Source: Streptomyces sp. NBS 14/10
GTDB taxonomy: Bacteria; Actinomycetota; Actinomycetes; Streptomycetales; Streptomycetaceae
Assembly: GCF_002224125.1 (NCBI RefSeq)
Contig: NZ_NCSM01000023.1
Location: 1 to 64,000 of the forward strand
Direction: 5' to 3'
DNA length: 64,000 bases
The position numbers were made by a program, and so were the translations under genes. Below the pieces are notes generated by a model that was not told where the DNA came from, did no database searches, and was given only the letters and a program-made list of their open reading frames with translations. This document shows positions 48,093 to 57,385 of the stretch, piece after piece; position 1 is the stretch's first letter, and every line of letters starts with the position of its first letter.

Positions 48093-49166
48093 GCTCCCCT
48101 CTGCCCGGTGCCCAGCGGGAAGTGGCACAGCGCCTCATGCGGTTCCCGCCCGGGGTCCGCGGCGCCGTCGCGGGTGATCGCCAGGGGAGCGTGCTCGGCG
48201 CACCGGGCCTCGCTCTTCCAGCAGCGGGTGCGGAACCGGCAGCCCGACGGAATATCGAACGGGGAGGGGATCTCCCCGCGCAACTGGATCTCCTCGTCGC
48301 GTGCCTCTCCCGAGACGTCGAGCGTGGGCGCGGCCGACATCAGGGCGGCGGTGTAGGGGTGCAGGGGCCGGTCGAAGACGTCCTCGGTGAGGCCGTGTTC
48401 GATGACCTTGCCCAGATACATCACCGTCACCCGGTCGGAGACATGTCGGACCACTGACAGGTCATGGGAGATGAACACATACGAGACGCCGAGCCTTTCC
48501 CGCAGCTCGGAGAGCACATTGAGCACCTGGGCCTGCACCGACAGATCCAGCGCGGACACCGGCTCGTCGCACACGATGAGGTCGGGGTCGAGCGCCAGCG
48601 CGCGGGCGATGCCGATGCGCTGCCGCTGCCCGCCGGAGAACTCGTTCGGGTAGCGATGGGCGTCGCTGTCCCGCAGCCCGACGAGGGACAGCAGCTCACG
48701 TACCCGCCGCTCCCGGTCCTTGGCCGTGGGCACGATGTCGCGGTGGGTGCGCCATGGCTCCCCGATGAGGTCGGCCGCGGACATCCGGGCGTTGAGCGAG
48801 GCGAACGGGTCCTGGAACACCATCTGCACCCGACGCCGCCAGGCCAGCAGTTCCTTGCCCTTGAGGGTGAACGGGTCGGTGCCGTCGAAGCGCACCGTCC
48901 CCGTGTCCGGCCGCTCGAGCCCGAGCACCACCCTGGCCAGGGTCGACTTACCGCATCCGGACTCGCCGACCAGGCCAAGGGTCTCCCCGCGCTCGAGCCG
49001 CACATCGACTCCGTCCAGCGCGGTCAGACGCCGGCGCCCATGGCCGAACGACTTGGTGATACCGCTGACCTCGAGCAGGGGCGGGGAGCCGGCCGAGCTG
49101 TCACGGCGCGGGCCCGTGGCGGCGGTTTCGGTGACGGGGGCCCCGGAGGTCGGGGCCCCAGAGATC

Positions 49167-49174
<8 letters not shown>
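48089..49174 (-). CDS. Dipeptide/oligopeptide-type ABC ATPase (DppF/OppF type)
   Basis: 361 residues. Walker [10 protein letters not shown], signature [15 protein letters not shown], Walker [14 protein letters not shown] and H-loop FISHDLSVV are intact. The C-terminal Cys-rich tail ([15 protein letters not shown]) is typical of Opp/Dpp ATPases and may bind an iron-sulfur cluster. GTG 49174 has GAGGAG 7 nt upstream and overlaps the preceding ATPase gene by 8 bp. Confidence 0.94.
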
Positions 49175-50176
<1,002 letters not shown>

Positions 50177-50180
<4 letters not shown>

Positions 50181-51172
50181 GCGATCACCTCCGGGGAAAC
50201 AGCGGCTCGGGCCCCGCGCCGCTTCTTGGGCAGCGTCAGACGCCAGCGCTGCGCGGGATCCGTGGCCAGGCGCACCCAGGCGGCGAGCACCGTGGCCGAC
50301 ACCGTGGTGAGTACGATGGCGATGCCCGGCAGCACGGCGATCCACCAGGCGGTCTGCAGATACTGGCGGCCCTGGGCCACCATCAGCCCCCAGCTCACAT
50401 CGGGGGGCTGGATCCCGATGCCGAGGAAACTCAAGCTGGACTCGGTCAGCATGACGAAGCAGAAGTCGAGCGTGGCCACCGTCAGCAGCGTCGGCAGCGC
50501 GATCGGCAGGATGTGCCGGTAGATGATCTGCCGGCTCGGGGTGCCGAAGGTCCGGGCCGCGTCGACGAACAGCCGGCTCCTGAGCTCGGCCGACTCCGCG
50601 CGGGCGGTGCGCAGATAGACGGGGATACGCGCGACGGCGAGGATCAGCACGATGTTCAGCGCGCTGGGCGAGAAGACATACAGCACGACCACCGCGATCA
50701 GCAGGGACGGGAAGCTGAGGATGACATCGGCGGCGCGCATCGCGATGTTCTCTCGCCAGCCTCCGTGGTAGCCGGCCCACATCCCCAGCGCGGAGCCGAT
50801 CAGCAGCGAACACAGCACCGCGGGCACCGCGACGTACAACGTCGTCCCGGCGGCCTCGATCAGCCGGGCCAGCACGCTGCGGCCCAGTACGTCCGTGCCG
50901 AGCAGCCCGTAGAAGCCGTGGTCGAAGGACGGCGGGCGCAGCGAGGCGCGTAGGTCCTGCCGTATCGCCCGGTCGCCGATGAACAGCCGGCCGAGCAGCG
51001 CGACCAGGAACACCAGGGCGAGGATGACGGCCGCGACGGCCGCGCCCCGGTCCCGGCCGAGCAGCAGCCACCAGCGGGGCGGGCGGGTGCGCGGCGACGC
51101 GGCTTCAGAAGTGGCAGTGGTTTCAGGTGCGGAGGCGGTGCCGTCGGAGGGACGGTCAGCGGGATCGGTCAT
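50177..51172 (-). CDS. Dipeptide-type ABC permease (DppC type)
   Basis: 331 residues. A polar N-terminal tail of about 35 residues precedes six membrane segments. DppC features include GTDVLGRSVLARLIEAA, VDAARTFGTPSRQIIYRHIL (EAA-type loop) and FLGIGIQPPDVSWG. ATG 51172 has GAAGGAG 6 nt upstream, 14 bp after the DppB-type gene. Confidence 0.94.
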
Positions 51173-51186
51173 GGTGGCTCCTTCGC

Positions 51187-52116
51187 TCACGCCGGCACCG
51201 CCTGGCGTACTCGGGGGTCGATCAAGGCGTGGCAGACGTCGACGAGGATGTTCAGCGCGAAGATCGTCACGGCGGTGATCAGAACGGCGGCCTGGAGTAC
51301 CGCGAAGTCGCGCTGCAGAATCGAGTCGATCATGAGCTTGCCGATTCCGGGCCAGCCGAAGATCGTCTCCACGATCACCGCGCCGTTGACGAGACCGACG
51401 GTGAGGTCCCCGGCGACGGTCAGGACGGGCGTGACGGCGTTGCGCAGGGCGTGTCCGAACACCACGCGCCCGGCGCCGGCCCCCTTGCTGCGGGCGACCT
51501 TGACGTACGGCGCGGACAGCGCGCCGACCATGCTGCCCCGGACCACCTGGACGAGCACGCCGAACGGGCGGATCAGCAAGGTGGCGATGGGCAGCACCCA
51601 CACCTCGGGGCCGCCCAGGGTGCCGGAGGTCGGCAGCCAGTCCAGGCCCACTCCGAAGACCAGCACACCCATGATGGCGAACCAGAAGTCGGGGATGCTG
51701 GCCGCGATCATCGACAGCAGACCGGCGATCCGGTCGATGAGCGAGTTGGGCCGGTACGCGGCGAGGCTGCCGACCAGCAGCGCGCCGAGGATCGCCAGCA
51801 GCATGGTCATACCGGCGAGCTGGAGCGTGACGGGAAACGCGTCGAGCACCATCGTGGCGGCCGACTGCCCGGTGCGCAGCGAGGTGCCGAAGTCGAACTG
51901 CACGGCCTGGCCGAGGTAGTCCCACAGCTGCACCGGGATCGAGTCGTCGAAGCCGTGTGCGGCGGAGAACTCCGCGCGCTGCTGCGGGGTGGCGCTCAGT
52001 GGGAGATAGAGGTCGACCGGGTTGCCGGTCAGGCGTGCCAGGCAGAACACGCCCAGCACCACGAACACCAGCGGGATCGCGCTGGAGATGATCCGCTTGC
52101 CGAGGAAGGACGTCAT
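51187..52116 (-). CDS. Dipeptide-type ABC permease (DppB type)
   Basis: 309 residues with six membrane segments. It begins with the cytoplasmic-start helix FLGKRIISSAIPLVFVV and has DppB features GNPVDLYLP, YVKVARSKGAGAGRVVFGHA (EAA-type loop) and VIVETIFGWPGIGKLMIDSI. It follows the binding-protein gene with 1 bp between, so the whole transporter operon (53713 to 47376) is tightly packed. Confidence 0.95.
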   Translation of the reverse strand: MTSFLGKRIISSAIPLVFVVLGVFCLARLTGNPVDLYLPLSATPQQRAEFSAAHGFDDSIPVQLWDYLGQAVQFDFGTSLRTGQSAATMVLDAFPVTLQLAGMTMLLAILGALLVGSLAAYRPNSLIDRIAGLLSMIAASIPDFWFAIMGVLVFGVGLDWLPTSGTLGGPEVWVLPIATLLIRPFGVLVQVVRGSMVGALSAPYVKVARSKGAGAGRVVFGHALRNAVTPVLTVAGDLTVGLVNGAVIVETIFGWPGIGKLMIDSILQRDFAVLQAAVLITAVTIFALNILVDVCHALIDPRVRQAVPA

Positions 52117-52117
52117 A

Positions 52118-53713
52118 TCAGTGCTTCCCCGCCTTCACCGGGCTGGCCTCGGCCAGCCGCATCTCGTCTCCGGTGGCGGAGTTCGGCCGGTACCGGACCG
52201 ACGGCGACAGGCCGAGCAGTCCGCGCATATGAGCCAGATAGGCGAACTGCGCGACTGTCTTGTTCTGATAGGCGAGCAGATCCGCGAAGGCCTTCGCACG
52301 GGCCTTGCCGGACAGCTCGTTCGCCGCGGCGATCCGCCGGTCGAGCTCCTTGGTGCCGAACGTGGACTGCGGGCCGTTGCTCAGCAGGTACTGACTGGTG
52401 GTGAAGGCCGCGTCCCCGGCCTGGTTGCCGTGCATGACCAGCATCGCGATCGGCCCGACACCGCGGGGCAGCGGACGCAGCTGGTACTGAAGACTGGTGG
52501 CCGTGTCCGCCATACGAATCCTTACGTTCAGCCCTATCTGATCCATCTCGTACTGCAGGGCCTCGGCCGTCTCCGCGATCCCGGCGAACTGGCCGTTGCG
52601 CGCGACGATGGTGATCCGCCGGTTGACGGGGACACCGTCGGCGGCCGCCTCCTTGACCAGCGCACGGGCCTTGGCCACGTCGTACGAGGGAGGGACGAGG
52701 TCGTCGTTGTGGCCCACCACACCGGGTGGGACGAGTTGCGCGGCGGGTTTGGCCTTCCCGTCGAGCAGGGCGTCGATGATGCCGTCGCGGTCGATGGCCA
52801 TGCCGATCGCCTTGCGCACCCGGATGTCATTGAGCGGTGCCTCGCGGCCGTCAAGCCGCAGGGCGGTCGTCTCGTTGTTGGGGTAGGCGACCGAGTTCTC
52901 CTTGGTCGCGTCCATGGGGTCCAGCGATGTGGTGATGTCGGCCTCGCCCTTGTTGATCATGGCGGCTCGGACGCTGGCATCGCTGCGCCAGACATAGGTG
53001 GCCCGGGGGTAGGCGGGAGCCTTCCCCCAGTACTTGTTGTTGCGGGCCAGGGAGATCGAGACACCGGTCTGCCACTTCTCGACGGCGTAGGGGCCGGTGC
53101 CGATCGGTATGCGCACCTTGGCCTTGGTGTCGGTGGTGCGCGGTACGACCTCGATGAAGCTGATCCGCAGCGGGAGGATGGGGTCGGCCTTCTTGGTGGT
53201 GACGGTCAGCCGGGTGGGGCTGACGGCGCGCACATCGAGTTTCTCGTCGCCGAAGACATAGCCGTCGACGTTGCAGGCGAGATCGGAGTTGACGGCGCGG
53301 TCGATGGAGAAGGCGGCGTCTTTCGCGGTGAACGGCTGCCCGTTCTGGAAGGTCACGCCGGTGCGGATGTCGAAGGTCCACGTGGTGGGCTTTGTCTGCC
53401 GCCAGCCGGTGGACAGCAGCGGTTCAAGTTTGCCCGAGGTGGGGTCCCGTTCAATCAGCGGTTCGGTGATGTTGGAGCGGACCACGACACCGGTCGCGGT
53501 TGTGGATGACTCGCAGGGTTCCAGCGTCGGGGGTTCCTGGGTGAGAACCACCCGCAGCGTGCTGCCGTCCGCGCTGCCGGCGTCACCGGCGCTGTCGCTG
53601 TTCGCCACGGTGCACGCGCTGGTCAGCAGCATCGTGCCCGAGGCGAGAACGCTGAGAACGGGGTGTGCTCGGGACCTTCTTGGGCGAGGCAAGGAGCGTA
53701 CGGAGGACTTCAT
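52118..53713 (-). CDS. Dipeptide-type ABC substrate-binding lipoprotein
   Basis: 531 residues. An Arg-rich N-terminus, hydrophobic stretch and lipobox (LLTSAC) mark a lipoprotein. The mature part is a family-5 solute-binding protein (RVVLTQEPPTLEPC, then WTFDIRTGVTFQNGQPFTA, then GTGPYAVEKW). ATG 53713 has GGAGA 11 nt upstream. Family-5 binding proteins also take non-peptide ligands. Beside a glucarate-dehydratase-like enzyme and hydroxyacid dehydrogenases, a sugar-acid or opine-like ligand is as likely as a peptide. Confidence 0.93.
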   Translation of the reverse strand: MKSSVRSLPRPRRSRAHPVLSVLASGTMLLTSACTVANSDSAGDAGSADGSTLRVVLTQEPPTLEPCESSTTATGVVVRSNITEPLIERDPTSGKLEPLLSTGWRQTKPTTWTFDIRTGVTFQNGQPFTAKDAAFSIDRAVNSDLACNVDGYVFGDEKLDVRAVSPTRLTVTTKKADPILPLRISFIEVVPRTTDTKAKVRIPIGTGPYAVEKWQTGVSISLARNNKYWGKAPAYPRATYVWRSDASVRAAMINKGEADITTSLDPMDATKENSVAYPNNETTALRLDGREAPLNDIRVRKAIGMAIDRDGIIDALLDGKAKPAAQLVPPGVVGHNDDLVPPSYDVAKARALVKEAAADGVPVNRRITIVARNGQFAGIAETAEALQYEMDQIGLNVRIRMADTATSLQYQLRPLPRGVGPIAMLVMHGNQAGDAAFTTSQYLLSNGPQSTFGTKELDRRIAAANELSGKARAKAFADLLAYQNKTVAQFAYLAHMRGLLGLSPSVRYRPNSATGDEMRLAEASPVKAGKH

Positions 53714-53799
53714 CGTCGGCGTATCTCCGAAAGGGCTGAAGTGGTGCCGCCGGAGACGCGATTGCTGACATGGCTGTCCATACATGCGTACCCGGTCTG

Positions 53800-53810
53800 C
53801 ATTTGTAAAC
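53800..53810 (-). promoter_or_regulatory. GTTTACAAATG motif upstream of the dipeptide-type transporter operon
   Basis: Read on the minus strand, GTTTACAAATG starts about 97 bp upstream of ATG 53713 and is followed by CAGAC. The same 11-mer, followed by AAGAC, lies on the plus strand at 54988-54998 before the glucarate-dehydratase-like gene. The AT-rich motif is unusual here and is probably a shared operator or promoter element. Confidence 0.5.
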
Positions 53811-53919
53811 GCCGAAGCTAAGGCCGAGGTGCAGGGGCGTCAAGGGGTGCGGCCAAAGCGTTGGTTGCGCGGTCCGCCGCAGGTCGGGACGGGCCCCGCG
53901 GCCGCCCATTGATATGGAG

Positions 53920-53936
53920 AAGGTATCGAGCGATAC
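53920..53936. promoter_or_regulatory. AAGGTATCG motif with GTATCG/CGATAC inverted repeat
   Basis: GTATCG (53923-53928), two bases, then CGATAC (53931-53936) form a short palindrome inside AAGGTATCGAGCGATAC, which starts 89 bp upstream of ATG 54009. The same AAGGTATCG lies 95 bp upstream of the dehydrogenase at 41166. The rest of 53714-54008 is the divergent promoter region, with no gene. Confidence 0.4.
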
Positions 53937-54008
53937 AGTTTTGAGCTTAGACACGCATCGAAATCAGCCATACGCTCCCGCCCATTCCACAAGAACGGGA
54001 GTGGCCCC

Positions 54009-54971
54009 ATGCCTTCCTCAACTGGCACCGCCGGCACCGTGTTGCAGGTGTGTCCTCTGCTGCCGACGCTGGAGTCCGCGCTGGCCGAGCACCATCACAC
54101 CGTGCGGCTCGCGGAACTGCCCGATCCCGAGGCCTATCTGCGGGACCACGGCGGCGAAGTGGTGGCGGCTGTGACCAGCGCCCGGATCGGCGTGTCGAAC
54201 GAGCTGATGGACGCCCTGCCCGAGCTCCGCGCGATCGTCCACTTCGGGGTCGGCTACGAGACCACGGACGTCGCCCGGGCCAGGTCGCGCGGTATCGATG
54301 TCAGCAACACCCCGGACGTCCTCACCGACTGCGTGGCCGATCTCGCCGTCGGTGCCCTGATCGATGTGATGCGCCGGCTGTCGGCCGCCGACCGCTTCGT
54401 CCGCCGCGGCGACTGGCTCCAGGACGCCTTCCCCCTCGCGTCCAAGGTGAGCGGAAAGCGCGTGGGCATCCTCGGGCTCGGCAGGATCGGCCGCGCCATC
54501 GCCCGGCGGCTCGAGGGCTTCGATGTCGAGCTCCTTTACTGCTCACGTACGCCCGTCGAGGACGTGAGCTATCGCCGCGTGTCCTCGCCCACCGAGCTCG
54601 CCGCGGAGTGCGACGCGCTGGTCGCGGCGGTCTCCGGAGGCGGTGCCACCCAGGGCCTGGTCTCGGCGAGTGTGCTCGACGCGCTCGGCCCCCAGGGCTA
54701 TCTGGTAAATGTCTCCAGGGGCAGTGTCATCGATGAGCCAGCTCTGGTGAACGCCCTGGTCAACGGTGGGATAGCGGGCGCGGCGCTCGATGTCTTCGCG
54801 GATGAGCCCCGTGTCCCCAAGGATCTGCTGGACCTGGACACAGTTGTCCTGCTTCCGCATATCGCCAGCGCCACCCATGAGACACGTGAGGCCATGGGCG
54901 AGCTCACCTTCCGCAATCTGCACCGGTTCATGACCGAGGGCAGCCTCCTCACACCGGTGCCGGAGCATTGA
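54009..54971 (+). CDS. D-isomer-specific 2-hydroxyacid dehydrogenase
   Basis: 320 residues. The NAD(P)-binding loop is canonical (GILGLGRIGRAIARRL), as are the catalytic Arg (NVSRGSVIDE), Glu (DVFADEP) and His (LLPHIASAT). The form is close to glyoxylate/hydroxypyruvate reductases, which act on short 2-hydroxy and 2-keto acids. ATG 54009 has GGGAG 8 nt upstream. It is divergent from the transporter operon and followed by the glucarate-dehydratase-like gene, so it probably acts in the same pathway. Confidence 0.93.
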   Translation: MPSSTGTAGTVLQVCPLLPTLESALAEHHHTVRLAELPDPEAYLRDHGGEVVAAVTSARIGVSNELMDALPELRAIVHFGVGYETTDVARARSRGIDVSNTPDVLTDCVADLAVGALIDVMRRLSAADRFVRRGDWLQDAFPLASKVSGKRVGILGLGRIGRAIARRLEGFDVELLYCSRTPVEDVSYRRVSSPTELAAECDALVAAVSGGGATQGLVSASVLDALGPQGYLVNVSRGSVIDEPALVNALVNGGIAGAALDVFADEPRVPKDLLDLDTVVLLPHIASATHETREAMGELTFRNLHRFMTEGSLLTPVPEH

Positions 54972-54987
54972 CAGCCGGATCGCCCCT

Positions 54988-54998
54988 GTTTACAAATG
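54988..54998 (+). promoter_or_regulatory. GTTTACAAATG motif upstream of the glucarate-dehydratase-like gene
   Basis: An exact inverted-orientation copy of the motif at 53800-53810, 32 bp before ATG 55030. TTTACA resembles a -35 hexamer, but its closeness to the start makes an operator or combined promoter-operator equally possible. Confidence 0.5.
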
Positions 54999-55029
54999 AA
55001 GACGTCAGCTACATATGAGGACGGTGTTC

Positions 55030-56304
55030 ATGGCTGGGACGGCTGAACGCATCGCCGAAGTCACGGTGACCCCGGTGGCTTTCCGGGACTACCCCTTGCT
55101 CAACACGGTGGGAGTGCATGAGCCGTACGCGCTGCGCACCATCGTCGAAGTCACCACGGAAGGCGGCGTCACCGGCATCGGTGAGACCTACGGCGGCAGC
55201 GTGCACCTGGAGCGGGTGCGCCGGACCGCCGAGGAACTCGTCGGCATGGACGTCTGGAGCCTGAACGACCTGCTGCTGCGCACCCGCCGCGCGCTCGGTT
55301 CGGACACCTCCGGAGGCGATGGCATGTCCGGCATGGTCACGGGCAGCAGCACGGTGGACCGCGTGGTGTCCCCGTTCGACGTCGCCGCGCTGGACATCCA
55401 GGGCAAGCTGGTCGGGCGGCCGGTCAGCGACCTCCTCGGCGGCGCCGTGCGTCCCTCCGTCCCCTACAGCGCCTACCTCTTCTATAAGTGGGCCGGACAC
55501 CCGGATCAGCCGGACGACGACTGGGGCGCCGCGCTCGACCCGGAGGGGCTGGTCGAACAGGCCCGGCGCATGATCGACCAGTACGGCTTCTCCTCCATCA
55601 AGGTCAAGGGCGGCGTCTTCGCTCCCGACGAGGAGATCGCCGCGATCCGCGCCCTGCGGGAGGCCTTCCCCGAACTGCCGCTGCGGCTCGACCCGAACGG
55701 TGCGTGGAGCGAGGAGACCTCGCTCCACGTCGCGCGGGAACTCGACGGAACCCTCCAGTACCTGGAGGATCCGACCCCGGGCCTGGCCGGAATGGCGGCC
55801 GTGGCACGGCAGACCGACACACCGCTCGCCACCAATATGTGCGTCGTCTCCTTCGACGACCTCGCCCCCGCCGTCGCGCAGGGCTCGGTGGGCATCGTGC
55901 TGTCCGACCACCACTTCTGGGGCGGTCTGCGGCGCGCTGCGCAACTCGGTGCGATCTGTGAGACCTTCGGCCTCGGCATGTCCATGCACTCCAACTCCCA
56001 TCTGGGCATCAGCCTCGCCGCGATGACCCATCTGGCCGCCGCCACGCCACGGCTGACCTACGCCTGCGATACGCACTGGCCGTGGAAGCGGCCGGACGAG
56101 GACGTGATCGCCCCCGGAGTCCTGCGGTTCACCGAAGGGCAGGTCGACGTGCCCACCGCCCCCGGACTCGGCGTGGAGCTCGACCGGGACGCGCTCGCCC
56201 GGCTGCACCAGCAGTACCTCGACTGTGGGCTGCGCGACCGCGACGACACCGGCTATATGCGCCGCTTCGACCCCGACTTCGACCCCACCACCCCCCGGTG
56301 GTGA
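55030..56304 (+). CDS. Glucarate dehydratase-like enolase-superfamily enzyme
   Basis: 424 residues. It opens like glucarate dehydratases (VTPVAFRDYPLLNTVGVHE). It has the KxK motif in IKVKGG, metal ligands in RLDPNGAW, YLEDP and VLSDHHFWGG, and the catalytic His in MHSNSHLGIS. These enzymes dehydrate glucarate, idarate or related aldaric acids to 5-keto-4-deoxyglucarate. ATG 55030 with GAGGA 8 nt upstream is preferred over ATG 55015. No downstream aldolase for ketodeoxyglucarate is seen in the window, so the exact substrate is open. Confidence 0.9.
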   Translation: MAGTAERIAEVTVTPVAFRDYPLLNTVGVHEPYALRTIVEVTTEGGVTGIGETYGGSVHLERVRRTAEELVGMDVWSLNDLLLRTRRALGSDTSGGDGMSGMVTGSSTVDRVVSPFDVAALDIQGKLVGRPVSDLLGGAVRPSVPYSAYLFYKWAGHPDQPDDDWGAALDPEGLVEQARRMIDQYGFSSIKVKGGVFAPDEEIAAIRALREAFPELPLRLDPNGAWSEETSLHVARELDGTLQYLEDPTPGLAGMAAVARQTDTPLATNMCVVSFDDLAPAVAQGSVGIVLSDHHFWGGLRRAAQLGAICETFGLGMSMHSNSHLGISLAAMTHLAAATPRLTYACDTHWPWKRPDEDVIAPGVLRFTEGQVDVPTAPGLGVELDRDALARLHQQYLDCGLRDRDDTGYMRRFDPDFDPTTPRW

Positions 56305-56311
56305 CCGCGCC

Positions 56312-57295
56312 ATGCGCATCATGCTCAACCACCGGATCCTGAGCAGGTTCAGCGAGCGGCTGAGGACGCGTACCGAGGGTCACCACGAGTGGCTGGAGGC
56401 CTCCGACTGGGACGCGGAGCGGATCGCCGACGCCATCGGCGACATCGACGTATACATCGGCTCACAGCTCACCGAGGACGATGCGCGGCGGGCCCGACGG
56501 CTCCGGCTCGTCCATGTGGTCGGCGCGGGCTACGACGGCATTCCCCTGGGGGCACTGGGGCCGGATGTGATCGTGGCCAACACCCACCACCACGGCAGAT
56601 CGATCGCCGAACACGTCCTGATGTGTGTGCTGATGCTGTCCCGGCGTGTGCTCGCGGCCGATCAGGAGCTGCGCGCGGGGCGGTGGCGGAACGTCGCCGT
56701 CGACGCCACGCTGCCGTTCGGGGACACCCTGCGGGGGCGGCGCGTCGGCGTGATCGGCTTCGGGGAGACGGGGACGGAGATCGGCCGGCTGTGCCAGGCG
56801 GTGGGCCTGGGCGTACGGGCCGTACGCCGCGATCCGTCGGCCCCCCTGCCGGACGATCTGCGCCCCGACTGGGTGGGCGGCACGGACCGGCTGCCGGAAC
56901 TGCTGGCCGACTCCGACATCGTCGTGGTCACCGTTCCGCTGGGCCCCGCGACCCGCGGGCTGATCGGACCGGCCGAGCTGGCCGCGATGGGCCGCCACGC
57001 GCTTCTCGTCAATGTCGCCCGCGGCCCCGTCGTTCAGGAGGAGGCACTGTACGAGGCGCTGTCGGCCGGCACCATCGCCGGCGCGGCCCTCGACGTATGG
57101 TGGGCCGGCCCGCCGCACGCCCCGAGCCGGCTGCCGTTCCACACCCTGCCCAATGTGGTGATGACACCGCACAACTCCGGCCATACCGAGGAAACCTTCG
57201 CCGACCGGGCCACCGAGATCGCCGCCAACATCACCCGTCTGGCGAACGGGAGTCCCCTCACCCATGTGGTGCGTGGAGCTGAGCTGTCGAGGTGA
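56312..57295 (+). CDS. D-2-hydroxyacid dehydrogenase family protein, variant active site
   Basis: 327 residues. The dinucleotide loop GVIGFGETGTEIG and catalytic Arg (VNVARGPVV) and His (TPHNSGHT) are present. Where the family usually has DVFxxEP with the catalytic Glu, this protein has DVWWAGPP, so that Glu is missing. It may use another residue or have a changed reaction. It starts 7 bp after the glucarate-dehydratase-like gene (ATG 56312) and is probably in the same transcript. Confidence 0.88.
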   Translation: MRIMLNHRILSRFSERLRTRTEGHHEWLEASDWDAERIADAIGDIDVYIGSQLTEDDARRARRLRLVHVVGAGYDGIPLGALGPDVIVANTHHHGRSIAEHVLMCVLMLSRRVLAADQELRAGRWRNVAVDATLPFGDTLRGRRVGVIGFGETGTEIGRLCQAVGLGVRAVRRDPSAPLPDDLRPDWVGGTDRLPELLADSDIVVVTVPLGPATRGLIGPAELAAMGRHALLVNVARGPVVQEEALYEALSAGTIAGAALDVWWAGPPHAPSRLPFHTLPNVVMTPHNSGHTEETFADRATEIAANITRLANGSPLTHVVRGAELSR

Positions 57296-57385
57296 TTCCC
57301 GGTACCCACACCCACGCAGCGGAACTCACGTAAACTTCCCGTCCGTTATTGCGCTTGGTTAAGTTCGGGGACGGGGGTCCGCTGC

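Noticed and set aside
52118..53785. Start of the dipeptide-type binding protein at 53785
   Set aside because: The added residues precede a normal lipoprotein signal peptide that begins at ATG 53713 and would disrupt export.
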